A stretch of 64,000 nt of DNA from Cytophagales bacterium. Its GTDB lineage: Bacteria; Bacteroidota; Bacteroidia; Cytophagales; Flammeovirgaceae. This document shows, in pieces, positions 56,141 to 63,870 of this stretch (the first letter of the stretch is position 1; each line of letters begins with the position of its first letter). The notes beneath the pieces are model-generated. The model did no database searches, had not been told where the DNA came from, and saw only the letters and a list, made by a program, of their open reading frames with translations. Location of the stretch: the NCBI GenBank assembly GCA_025056215.1, contig JANWWC010000001.1:248001-312000 (forward strand). Direction: 5' to 3'. Position numbers and translations under genes: made by a program.

Positions 56141-56156
56141 GGTTAATTTTTTAACC
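56141..56156. repeat. Short perfect inverted repeat after the cyclophilin gene
   Basis: GGTTAA-TTTT-TTAACC, 15 bases after the cyclophilin stop. It could form a 6-base hairpin in transcripts from either side of this convergent region, but without a T-tract it is not a standard terminator. The rest of 56126-56291 shows nothing I can name. Confidence 0.35.
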
Positions 56157-56291
56157 CAAAACTTTTAACTTGAATTTGCAAGGCATAATATTTCAATCTT
56201 ATGTGAAATTCACAGCTTCTGCTGCCCGGTGTATGTTTTTGTTCCGCATTCTTGATGCAATTTTCCTATTTTTCTCCCAAAGTATTAGAAC

Positions 56292-56408
56292 TTAAGATAG
56301 AATCTGCTTTTTAGTAGGGTCTTCTTTTGAATACTTGCAAGGAATTCGCTGAGAAAATACCAAATAGAAAAGCACAGCTCCCAAAGCCCAAATTAAGAGC
56401 TTTTTCAC
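56292..56408 (-). CDS. Possible small membrane protein (38 aa)
   Basis: GTG start at 56408, TAA at 56292-56294. The peptide begins MKKLLIWALGAVLFYLVF, a clean lysine-flanked hydrophobic helix, followed by a charged tail with one cysteine (SQRIPCKYSKEDP). That composition is what a real one-span small protein or signal-bearing peptide looks like, but the frame is short and uses GTG. It lies 37 bases after the neighbouring small ORF on the same strand and could share its transcript with the M1 peptidase. No family recognised. Confidence 0.35.
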   Translation of the reverse strand: MKKLLIWALGAVLFYLVFSQRIPCKYSKEDPTKKQILS

Positions 56409-56445
56409 TTTAATAAACTATAACAAACATAAAATAACATTTACA

Positions 56446-56622
56446 CTATTTAGTTTCCAAATTTTTTTCTTTTTTGAGCTTTTTATCGTCAAGATTCTTA
56501 TTGAGAAACTCGTTTAACTTGTCTATATCAAAATTAGGGTTAATCTCGCCCAACATATTGATAGTAATATCAATGTTAGCAAGTTCACGATGCAAACGAG
56601 GTTTTTTAGTAGATGTTTTCAT
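56446..56622 (-). CDS. Small hypothetical protein (58 aa)
   Basis: ATG at 56622, TAG at 56446-56448. The product is highly charged and helical: MKTSTKKPRLHRELANID at the start, a middle 'NMLGEINPNFDIDKLNEFLN', and a Lys/Glu-rich end. Codon use looks like the neighbouring genes and the amphipathic pattern is not random. It begins 11 bases after the M1 peptidase stop on the same strand, so it is probably its operon partner. No family or function recognised. Confidence 0.55.
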   Translation of the reverse strand: MKTSTKKPRLHRELANIDITINMLGEINPNFDIDKLNEFLNKNLDDKKLKKEKNLETK

Positions 56623-56633
56623 AGTAAAGATAT

Positions 56634-58934
56634 TTAGTTTTTAGCATTTCTCATTGGATTATCTGTAGAAGGAACTGGTAAAGGTTGTAAGAACACTGCC
56701 CTCACTGGAATAGAGGCGCTCCAAGCGTTATTCGACGTATCGACATCCGCTGTTTCTAAATACGGGTCTAGCAAGATGTGGGTTACTTTTTTCTTAAAAG
56801 GAAATATTTTATACACCTCTTCGTTGTTCGTGCGCCAAATTTCAGCAGGCAACCGATAGTCTTCTTCTGTTCCGTCTTCGAAAGTAAACTTGAAAATAAG
56901 AGGAGAAGGAATTCCGCCTATATTTTTAAGTTTGATTTCATAATAAATTTTAGCAGAATCGAGAAGAGATTTTTCTCGTTCAGTTAGGTTAGCTACATAC
57001 TGTTCAAATTCTTCGTACTCTTGTTGAGTAGGTTTTTCGGCGTCATAGTCATTATAAAAATCTTTTAAATGCGGTCGTTCCTCGAGATAAGTCGTGCGAA
57101 TAGCAGTTTGGTTTCTAATATCACTAATATATCGAAAGTTTTGTTTTTCTCTTTTTTTGTAAGCTGCCAAACTATCAGGATTTCCGTCAAAAAGTCGGAA
57201 AGCTGTAACTTTCTCAATAGCAATGTCGACATGGTCAGTAGTATAAAACCAGCTTCGCCAGAACCAGTCTAAATCTACGCCAGAAGCATCTTCCATGGTT
57301 CGGAAAAAGTCAGCAGGTCTCGGATGTTTGAACGCCCACCGCCGCGCATATTCTTTAAAAGCAAAATCAAATAATTCTCTCCCTAAAATTGTTTCGCGCA
57401 GAATATTGAGCGCACCAGCAACTTTTGTATAATTGACTCCGCCTACATTGGTAATATTTTCAGGGTCGCTCATAATCGGTTGTTGTGTCTTTTTATCAGA
57501 CTTCATAAACTGCACTAACAAACTATGAGCAGGTCCTCGTCTGGACGGAAAACCTCGCTCCCATTCTTGTTCGGCGAGATACTCTAAAAAAGAATTGAGG
57601 CCTTCATCCATCCAAAACCAATGGCGTTCATCAGAATTTACAATCATTGGAAAAAAGTTATGACCTACTTCATGAATAATAACGCCAATCATCGAATATT
57701 TGATTCTATCGGTATAAGTTCCATCTTCGAAAGGTCTTCCAAAATTGAAAGAAATCATAGGATACTCCATTCCTACATTATCGACATGAACTGCCGTGCA
57801 TTGTGGATATGGATAATTGATAGTGTATTTGCTGTAAACCTTGAGCGCATGGGCTACTACATGCGTAGCATATTTTCCCCACAAAGGATTTCCTTCTTTA
57901 GGATAAAGCGACTGAGCTATTATATTTTTGCCTCCGATGGATACACTCATTGCATCCCAAATAAACTTGCGAGATGAGGCGAAAGCAAAATCTCTTACAT
58001 TTTCAGCCTTAAAAATCCAAGTTTTTGTATCAGAGACCCTTTTTTCTTCTTTTGCTTTTGCTTCTTCTGGTGTTACGATCAATACAGGTTCTGAGCTGTT
58101 TTGAGCTTTTTTCCAACGCTCTAATTGTAAGGAGGTTAATACCGCTGAGGCGTTTTGCAGCGTTCCAGTAGCTCCCACGATGTGGTCAGCTGGGACTGTA
58201 ATACTCACAGTAAAATTTCCGAACGAAAGAGCAAACTCTGAACCTCCCCAATATTGTCGATTGTTCCAGCCTTTTACATCGTCGTATACGCACATACGCG
58301 GATAAAACTGCGCGATCGCATACACACTATTGCCGTCTTTCGGAAAATATTCATAACCAGAGCGACCGTGTAACTTATTCAAATCGTTGATGTTGTATTT
58401 CCAACTCATAGAAAATTTGATAGATTGCTTTGGTTTAAGAGAAGTAGGAATATCTACTCGCATCATGGAGTTTACAACTGTATAAGGCAAATTTTTACCT
58501 TCCGAAGAACGGACATACTCGATTTTAAACCCTCCATCGAAATATTCTCGATCGGCATAGCGCAAGTCATAAGCCGTAATTTTATCTCCTACAGGTTTAT
58601 CGGGCATAGCTTGGTAAGTGTGTGCATGATGTTCTCGCTCGTTTTGGTCGAGTTGGAGCCACAAATAAGTAAGCTCATCAGGAGAGTTATTATAGTAAGT
58701 GATGATTTGCTTTCCGTAGATTGCGTTTTCTTTTTCATTGAGAGTAACCTGAATTTCATAGTCGGCGCGTTGTTGCCAATACAGATGACCTGGAGCACCT
58801 GAGGCGGTTCGGTAAGCATTAGGGGTAGGCAAAAGAGTCTCGAGTTGTTCAAACTTATTAGGCGCTTTCTGAGAATAACTCACAGTACACAAATAAAAAA
58901 AAGAAGTAACCCCGAAAAAGAAAGTTCCCTTCAT
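56634..58934 (-). CDS. M1 family zinc metallopeptidase
   Basis: 766 residues. Signal peptide ending near 'CTVSYSQ'. N-terminal beta domain with 'NEKENAIYGKQIITYYNNSP' and 'ELTYLWLQLDQNEREHHAHT', then the catalytic domain: 'VDNVGMEYPMISF' in place of the GAMEN loop, zinc motif HEVGH at residues 421-425 with the third ligand E444 in 'WMDEGLNSFLE'. These periplasmic or surface gluzincins remove N-terminal residues or act as broader endopeptidases; the altered GAMEN loop suggests the latter is possible. Two small ORFs follow on the same strand. Confidence 0.9.
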   Translation of the reverse strand: MKGTFFFGVTSFFYLCTVSYSQKAPNKFEQLETLLPTPNAYRTASGAPGHLYWQQRADYEIQVTLNEKENAIYGKQIITYYNNSPDELTYLWLQLDQNEREHHAHTYQAMPDKPVGDKITAYDLRYADREYFDGGFKIEYVRSSEGKNLPYTVVNSMMRVDIPTSLKPKQSIKFSMSWKYNINDLNKLHGRSGYEYFPKDGNSVYAIAQFYPRMCVYDDVKGWNNRQYWGGSEFALSFGNFTVSITVPADHIVGATGTLQNASAVLTSLQLERWKKAQNSSEPVLIVTPEEAKAKEEKRVSDTKTWIFKAENVRDFAFASSRKFIWDAMSVSIGGKNIIAQSLYPKEGNPLWGKYATHVVAHALKVYSKYTINYPYPQCTAVHVDNVGMEYPMISFNFGRPFEDGTYTDRIKYSMIGVIIHEVGHNFFPMIVNSDERHWFWMDEGLNSFLEYLAEQEWERGFPSRRGPAHSLLVQFMKSDKKTQQPIMSDPENITNVGGVNYTKVAGALNILRETILGRELFDFAFKEYARRWAFKHPRPADFFRTMEDASGVDLDWFWRSWFYTTDHVDIAIEKVTAFRLFDGNPDSLAAYKKREKQNFRYISDIRNQTAIRTTYLEERPHLKDFYNDYDAEKPTQQEYEEFEQYVANLTEREKSLLDSAKIYYEIKLKNIGGIPSPLIFKFTFEDGTEEDYRLPAEIWRTNNEEVYKIFPFKKKVTHILLDPYLETADVDTSNNAWSASIPVRAVFLQPLPVPSTDNPMRNAKN

Positions 58935-58987
58935 CCAAAAACAATTTTAATATCACAACTTTCAAAATTAAAAATTGTAAAAAAACT

Positions 58988-59803
58988 TTATTCTGAAAAA
59001 TAGTTAAATTCATGAAAGTTTTTTTCAAAAGCTATTGCAAATGTTCCGTTCCATTGTTGGAGCTGTAATTCTTGTCCGTCAAACACCGCAAAAGTTCGAT
59101 AATTGAGCCAATCTCCTAAATTGACATTCCACGCATTAAAATCTACTTTTAACCGCATAGGCAAGTGGCGATGTCCATAGATATAAAATTCGTGTGGCAT
59201 AGTTTGATGAATTTGTTTAGAATGCAGTTGGAGCCATTCTTTTTCTCCAAAAAATTGGATTGGCTCTCTTTGCTTTGTGCGGTAGCTATGCCTTACCCAC
59301 GCTTTTGCAAGACCCATTCCAATATCAGCAGGCAACACCGTGCGAAACAAGTACTGGGCTAATGGATTTCGAAACAATACAGTGCGAATAAACTTATAAA
59401 AATAATCTCCCGGACCGAGAGCATCTCCGTGAGCAATATAAAATTTTTTTTGATTAATAACAAACGATTTAGGTTGGTGGTATATTTCAACTCCTAGTTC
59501 TGTAGTGAAGTAATCATACATCCAACAATCGTGATTACCTGTAAAAATCGTAATAGAAATATTTTTATCGCGCATTTCAGCGAGTTTTCCTAAAAAGCGA
59601 ATAAAACCCTTAGGAACTACGTGCCGGTATTCAAACCACAAATCAAAAATATCACCTACTAAAAATAAATGCCCGACATCGCGCTGGATATGTTCTAACC
59701 AACTACAAATCAAACGTTCATGTTGATGTTTTTTTTCATTTTCATCGGGGTACCCTAAATGAAAATCTGAAGCGAAATAAACTTTTTTAGAATTATCAAG
59801 CAT
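58988..59803 (-). CDS. lpxH: UDP-2,3-diacylglucosamine diphosphatase
   Basis: 271 residues from the ATG at 59803; an ATG at 59815 is also possible. Hydrolyses UDP-2,3-diacylglucosamine to lipid X in lipid A synthesis at the inner membrane. Calcineurin-type metal motifs appear in order: '[11 protein letters not shown]', '[13 protein letters not shown]', 'FTGNHDCWM', '[12 protein letters not shown]' and 'YIYGHRHLP'. Slightly longer than E. coli LpxH, with a membrane-binding helical insert around residues 140-185, as in other Bacteroidetes members. Divergent from mraY with overlapping -7 elements. Confidence 0.9.
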   Translation of the reverse strand: MLDNSKKVYFASDFHLGYPDENEKKHQHERLICSWLEHIQRDVGHLFLVGDIFDLWFEYRHVVPKGFIRFLGKLAEMRDKNISITIFTGNHDCWMYDYFTTELGVEIYHQPKSFVINQKKFYIAHGDALGPGDYFYKFIRTVLFRNPLAQYLFRTVLPADIGMGLAKAWVRHSYRTKQREPIQFFGEKEWLQLHSKQIHQTMPHEFYIYGHRHLPMRLKVDFNAWNVNLGDWLNYRTFAVFDGQELQLQQWNGTFAIAFEKNFHEFNYFSE

Positions 59804-59821
59804 TATTTGTATCATTTGCTT

Positions 59822-59829
59822 TAGTTTTG
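59822..59829 (+). promoter_or_regulatory. -7 element toward mraY
   Basis: TAGTTTTG is an exact TAnnTTTG and lies 35 bases before the mraY ATG at 59865. No good -33 at the usual spacing. The predicted transcript start would be near 59836, inside the opposing element. Confidence 0.45.
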
Positions 59830-59832
59830 CTA

Positions 59833-59840
59833 CAAAAGTA
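59833..59840 (-). promoter_or_regulatory. -7 element toward lpxH
   Basis: The minus strand reads TACTTTTG, an exact TAnnTTTG, predicting a transcript start near 59827 and a short leader before lpxH. It is three bases from the opposing mraY element. No good -33 seen. Confidence 0.45.
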
Positions 59841-59864
59841 ATGAGGAGAACTTTCTTGTATAAA

Positions 59865-61082
59865 ATGCTTTATCATTTATTCAAGTTTCTCGACAAACAA
59901 TTCGATTTTCCTGGAGCAGGTTTGTTCCAATACATTTCTTTTCGTGCCCTTATGGCAGCTGCTACATCACTGCTAATAGGAATAATTTTTGGCAAGAGAA
60001 TTATCAAATTCTTACAAAAAAAACAAATTGGAGAAACCATCCGCGACTTAGGATTGGAAGGTCAGCTACAAAAAAAAGGCACTCCTACTATGGGAGGTAT
60101 CATCATCTTAGCGAGTGTAATGCTGCCTACCCTACTCTTTGCAAGAATCGAAAATGTTTATATCTTGCTTTTGCTCCTTTCTTTACTTTGGTGTGGACTG
60201 CTAGGGTTTGCCGACGATTACATTAAAGTTTTTCTTAAAAACAAAGAAGGACTGAAAGGAAAGTTTAAAATTATCGGACAAGTGGGGCTTGGCATTATAG
60301 TAGGAATCGTTATGTACACCAATCCATACATTAAAATAAGAGAATTTAAGCACAAAGAGTACCACGAATACAAATTTGAAGCTGAAGAAAAAAAACATTA
60401 CGTCGATGTAAAATCTCTTAAAACCACTATTCCTTTCATCAAATATAATGAATTAGACTATGAAGAATTGTTCGACTTTTTACCTGATTCGCTAATTCCC
60501 GTCGCTTATGTGCTTCTTGTTACTTTTATCATCACAGCTGTATCGAACGGTGCTAATATCACCGACGGACTTGATGGGCTTGCAGCAGGAATTTCAGCCA
60601 TCATCATCACCACCTTAGCAATACTAGCTTATGTTTCAGGAAATGTAATTTTTGCGGATTATTTAAACATCATGTTTATTCCTCATACAGGAGAAATTGT
60701 TATCTTTTGTATGGCACTTGTAGGAGCATGTATCGGTTTTTTATGGTACAATTCTTATCCAGCTCAAGTTTTTATGGGGGATACAGGAAGCCTTTCGCTT
60801 GGGGCTGTGATTGCAGTGTTAGCTATCATTATAAGAAAAGAACTTCTTATTCCAGTTTTATGTGGAGTTTTTTTAATCGAAAACCTTTCTGTTATTATAC
60901 AAGTATATTATTTTAAGTATACAAAAGCTCGATATGGAGAAGGTAAGCGCATCTTTCTGATGTCTCCTCTGCATCACCATTACCAAAAAAAAAATATTCC
61001 AGAGCCTAAAATTGTCGCGCGTTTTTGGATTATCAGTTTATTATTGGCTATCATCACAATCGCTACCCTCAAAATTCGATAG
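59865..61082 (+). CDS. mraY: Phospho-N-acetylmuramoyl-pentapeptide transferase MraY
   Basis: 405 residues from the ATG at 59865 ('[19 protein letters not shown]'), the family start; the frame is open to 59841. Transfers phospho-MurNAc-pentapeptide to undecaprenyl phosphate, giving lipid I. About ten membrane spans; signatures '[16 protein letters not shown]', '[12 protein letters not shown]', '[19 protein letters not shown]', '[18 protein letters not shown]' and '[11 protein letters not shown]'. A loop of about 50 charged residues (about 165-210) is typical of Bacteroidetes MraY. It is separated from murF and all other dcw genes in this window. Confidence 0.95.
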   Translation: MLYHLFKFLDKQFDFPGAGLFQYISFRALMAAATSLLIGIIFGKRIIKFLQKKQIGETIRDLGLEGQLQKKGTPTMGGIIILASVMLPTLLFARIENVYILLLLLSLLWCGLLGFADDYIKVFLKNKEGLKGKFKIIGQVGLGIIVGIVMYTNPYIKIREFKHKEYHEYKFEAEEKKHYVDVKSLKTTIPFIKYNELDYEELFDFLPDSLIPVAYVLLVTFIITAVSNGANITDGLDGLAAGISAIIITTLAILAYVSGNVIFADYLNIMFIPHTGEIVIFCMALVGACIGFLWYNSYPAQVFMGDTGSLSLGAVIAVLAIIIRKELLIPVLCGVFLIENLSVIIQVYYFKYTKARYGEGKRIFLMSPLHHHYQKKNIPEPKIVARFWIISLLLAIITIATLKIR

Positions 61083-61098
61083 TATGTAATAATAAAAA

Positions 61099-62178
61099 TT
61101 ACCACATTCTCGGTGCAGAAAGCATTTGCCAAGGAGATGGTATTGTCTTTTTTAACATATTTTTTGCTCCTTTTTTTCCGTAGCTATGATTTACTTCGAT
61201 TTGATAAGAAAGTGTAATCTCATGAGAAGACGCGCCATAACGCGCCAGTTCTGAAATAGTAATGTCGTAACTATAGGCTACTTTTAGTGCTCCAGTCTGA
61301 TAACCTAAACAAAAAGAAATAGCATCTTGATTTATAAAAGTTTTATGATAACGCTTTAAAGGAATTCCTCTGTACCACATCCCCACTAAAACAGGCTGTA
61401 TGATTGCATAAGCACCAAGACTCATTTGGTCTGATTGTCCTTGAAATTTGTAGTGAAACGCTGGAATTAAGTACCTTCTTATTGAAGGATGAAAAATTGT
61501 TTTTTTATGAAGTGCTAATACATAACCACCGTGTAAAGAACCTTTGAGCGGTAATCGGTCGGTTAATGAAAGAAAAGACTGGTTAGGCTGGGTAAGATGA
61601 TGTGCAGAAAAGCCTATCCAAAAATTGTGGCTATAAAAAACAGTTCCTGTAGAAAAATCTGCAAAGTTGACGCGCTCACTTGCAAAACTTTCACCAGAAG
61701 GCATATTTTTATCAAACTGATTAGTAAGCGAATTAAACTGTCTTGCAAACAGTAAGTTGCTATAATTCAAATTTCGGCTCACCATGCCTATCTGTAAACC
61801 AAAACTCATTTGATATTTTTTGTTAAAGGCTACATAGTATCCTCCGATAGCTGAAATTTCATTGTTTTGTAGAGTAGACGAACGAATACCTTGTTGGTCA
61901 TTTCGAGCTAAAAAACCCAAACTAATGTTATAACGCTCCAGATAATGGTCATAAGACGCAAGTGTTGTAACAAAATTTGCATCAAGTTGTGCCCACTGGT
62001 TGCGATATGCTACTATGGCGCGCGCCTGTTGTGTAGAGCCAGCGAAAGCCGGATTCAGATACAACGGCGTTGCATAAAACTGAGTAAACTGAGCGTCTTG
62101 CCCAAAACTTATATAACTAACTAAGCATAAAACAACGAATCTATTATATATAAAGCACAAAGCAGAGAGTTTTTTCAT
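61099..62178 (-). CDS. PorP/SprF family type IX secretion membrane protein
   Basis: 359 residues. Signal peptide to 'SYISFG', then the family start 'QDAQFTQFYATPLYLNPAFAGS' (about 27-48) and 'YRNQWAQLDANFVTTLASYD'; the remainder is an outer-membrane beta-barrel with many aromatic strands. PorP/SprF proteins work in type IX secretion and gliding, often each serving a particular large adhesin with a type B C-terminal domain. No such adhesin gene is adjacent; the giant lamin-tail protein at 972-8555 is the only large surface protein in the window. Confidence 0.88.
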   Translation of the reverse strand: MKKLSALCFIYNRFVVLCLVSYISFGQDAQFTQFYATPLYLNPAFAGSTQQARAIVAYRNQWAQLDANFVTTLASYDHYLERYNISLGFLARNDQQGIRSSTLQNNEISAIGGYYVAFNKKYQMSFGLQIGMVSRNLNYSNLLFARQFNSLTNQFDKNMPSGESFASERVNFADFSTGTVFYSHNFWIGFSAHHLTQPNQSFLSLTDRLPLKGSLHGGYVLALHKKTIFHPSIRRYLIPAFHYKFQGQSDQMSLGAYAIIQPVLVGMWYRGIPLKRYHKTFINQDAISFCLGYQTGALKVAYSYDITISELARYGASSHEITLSYQIEVNHSYGKKGAKNMLKKTIPSPWQMLSAPRMW

Positions 62179-62218
62179 TTTTTATATTTGCAAAGATAGC
62201 TTTTTTACGAACATTTCT

Positions 62219-63082
62219 TTATTTAGGAGTAAGTCGATCTATGATAGGAGCTATTCTATTAGCTTTTTCAATGTAATGATAAATTTCTCTTTGATCGTTG
62301 TTTTGAATTTTTTCTTTTATAAAATTTAGTTCGTCGATATATTCTTGAAGTGCTTCTAAGATAGCTTCTTTATTTTGTTCAAAAATAGGAGCCCACATAG
62401 AAGCTGGACTTTTTGCCAAGCGCGCCGTATCTCGAAACCCCGTAGCAGCAAACTTTAATATGTCAGGCTCGTAATATTGCTTTCTTAGCGCTGTATTAGC
62501 GAGTGCAAAAGAAGTTAGATGGCTCAAATGAGAAGCATACGCCAAATAAACGTCGTGTTTGTCGGGTTGTATATAATAAATATCCATGCTGAATCGCGCT
62601 CCAAAGAGATAGCGAACAGTGTCTAATGCGTCAAAGTCCGATTTTTCTTGCTCGCAAATAATAAGTTTTTTTCCTATTAACAGTTCTTTAAAAGCTGCGT
62701 CTGGTCCAGAGTTTTCTGTTCCTGCCATAGGATGAAGAGCTACATAGCGCCCTCTTTTAGGATGATAAGCCACTCTCTTACACATGGCATATTTTGTTGA
62801 ACCAAAATCAACCACTACGGCAGAGGCCGTAATGTAATCTAAAACTTCGGGCAGGATTTGCAAAATAACAGTAACAGGAGCTGCTAAAACAATAAGTTCT
62901 GCTTCTCGACAAGCCTCTTTCAGATTTGAACCTTTATCTGCAATCCCTAGTTCTATAGCACGTTCTGTAGTTTGTGTGGTGGAGTTTACTGCTGTAATGG
63001 AAATGCCACTAAAAAAGTCGCGCAGGGCTAAAGCAAAGGAGCCACCTAACAATCCCGTACCGACAATTGCTACTTTTTTCAT
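62219..63082 (-). CDS. tyrA: Prephenate dehydrogenase
   Basis: 287 residues. Oxidative decarboxylation of prephenate to 4-hydroxyphenylpyruvate in tyrosine synthesis. N-terminal Rossmann domain 'VAIVGTGLLGGSFALALRD', 'LIVLAAPVTVILQILPEV' and 'VVVDFGSTKYAMCKRV'. Then the prephenate-binding 'ALHPMAGTENSGPDAA' and the helical dimerisation domain with 'HDVYLAYASHLSHLTSFALA' and 'GFRDTARLAKSPASMW'. No fused chorismate mutase or ACT domain. A 17-base palindrome (TACAAAA/TTTTGTA) lies 75 bases upstream. Confidence 0.93.
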   Translation of the reverse strand: MKKVAIVGTGLLGGSFALALRDFFSGISITAVNSTTQTTERAIELGIADKGSNLKEACREAELIVLAAPVTVILQILPEVLDYITASAVVVDFGSTKYAMCKRVAYHPKRGRYVALHPMAGTENSGPDAAFKELLIGKKLIICEQEKSDFDALDTVRYLFGARFSMDIYYIQPDKHDVYLAYASHLSHLTSFALANTALRKQYYEPDILKFAATGFRDTARLAKSPASMWAPIFEQNKEAILEALQEYIDELNFIKEKIQNNDQREIYHYIEKANRIAPIIDRLTPK

Positions 63083-63156
63083 TTTAAAAACTTAGTCAAT
63101 AATTTTAAGCGAGTTAATTTTTCGAAATAAAAACAAGTTTCTTAAAAGTAAGAAAA

Positions 63157-63173
63157 TACAAAAAGCTTTTGTA
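63157..63173. promoter_or_regulatory. Palindrome upstream of tyrA
   Basis: TACAAAA (63157-63163) and TTTTGTA (63167-63173) are perfect inverted repeats around AGC, 75 bases before the tyrA ATG and 31 bases past the rpsP terminator hairpin. It could be an operator or part of the tyrA promoter; nothing more can be read. Confidence 0.3.
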
Positions 63174-63203
63174 AATTTTGTGATTAAAAAGATAAATATT
63201 TAG

Positions 63204-63237
63204 AAAAAAATAGGCGTCCTGCAACGCAGAAAGCCTA
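63204..63237 (-). terminator. Intrinsic terminator of rpsP
   Basis: On the minus strand TAGGC pairs with GCCTA, with an inner CTGC/GCAG stem, followed directly by seven Ts (A63204-A63210 on the + strand). It begins 25 bases after the rpsP stop codon and separates rpsP from tyrA. Confidence 0.8.
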
Positions 63238-63261
63238 ATTGTTATTTGTGTAGCTTAGAAA

Positions 63262-63684
63262 TTACTCCGCTTCTGTAGTGATTTTTGGTTGTTGCTCTGC
63301 TTTTTTACGAGCCAATTTTTCTTGATGCTCTTTTATTTTTTGAGCTAACTTTTGTTCTTTTTGAGCTTTCCATTCTTGAAAACGCTTATCTGCCACTTCT
63401 TGTGTGATAGCACCTTTGTTTACACCGATTTGCAAATGCTTCCGAAGCATGACTCCTTCACGAGAAAGCAAAGAACGAACTGTATCAGTAGGCTGTGCTC
63501 CCACCATTAGCCAATACACTGCGCGCTCGTGATTTACAGTTACCTTATGCGGAAAAGGATTAGGATCGTAAGTTCCTAATTTTTCAATAAACTTTCCGTC
63601 TCTTGGTGCACGAGAATCGGCAACTACAATATCGTAAAGAGCTACCTTTTTGCGTCCGCGACGCGCTAATCTGATTCTTACCAT
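63262..63684 (-). CDS. rpsP: 30S ribosomal protein S16
   Basis: 140 residues from the ATG at 63684 ('[20 protein letters not shown]'), the universal S16 start; the frame is open back to 63744 across the promoter's transcribed leader. '[22 protein letters not shown]' and '[19 protein letters not shown]' are the family core. The C-terminal 50 residues form a Lys/Glu-rich helical tail beyond the minimal S16, as in other Bacteroidetes. Not followed by rimM or trmD as in many bacteria: a terminator closes the transcript. Confidence 0.96.
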   Translation of the reverse strand: MVRIRLARRGRKKVALYDIVVADSRAPRDGKFIEKLGTYDPNPFPHKVTVNHERAVYWLMVGAQPTDTVRSLLSREGVMLRKHLQIGVNKGAITQEVADKRFQEWKAQKEQKLAQKIKEHQEKLARKKAEQQPKITTEAE

Positions 63685-63713
63685 TGAAAAAACAAGTTTA
63701 GTGTTTACCTCTT

Positions 63714-63730
63714 GCGGATAACTCGTCCGC
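63714..63730 (-). promoter_or_regulatory. Hairpin in the rpsP leader
   Basis: GCGGA and TCCGC form a 5-base GC-rich stem with a 7-base loop about 30 bases before the rpsP ATG and within its predicted 50-base leader. Several ribosomal protein genes carry leader structures for autoregulation; this one is small and unproven. Confidence 0.35.
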
Positions 63731-63741
63731 TTTTCAAATCG

Positions 63742-63771
63742 CAAAGATAGATTCTAGAGTTTTTCTTCAAA
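63742..63771 (-). promoter_or_regulatory. Promoter of rpsP
   Basis: On the minus strand TTTG (63771-63768), an 18-base spacer and TATCTTTG (63749-63742) form a full match to the Bacteroidetes consensus. Predicted transcript start is near 63735. Confidence 0.7.
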
Positions 63772-63843
63772 AGATTTTTTAATAATTCGTTTGAGAATAT
63801 GTTCTTTCTCAAAAATAAATACTATCATTGCACTCCTTTTGAT

Positions 63844-63851
63844 TAAGTTTG
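63844..63851 (+). promoter_or_regulatory. -7 element before the right-edge gene
   Basis: TAAGTTTG is an exact TAnnTTTG, 19 bases before the ATG at 63871. The nearest -33-like sequence, ATTG at 63827-63830, is too close, so only the -7 is supported. Confidence 0.4.
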
Positions 63852-63870
63852 ATGTTAAAATAAAAAGAGT

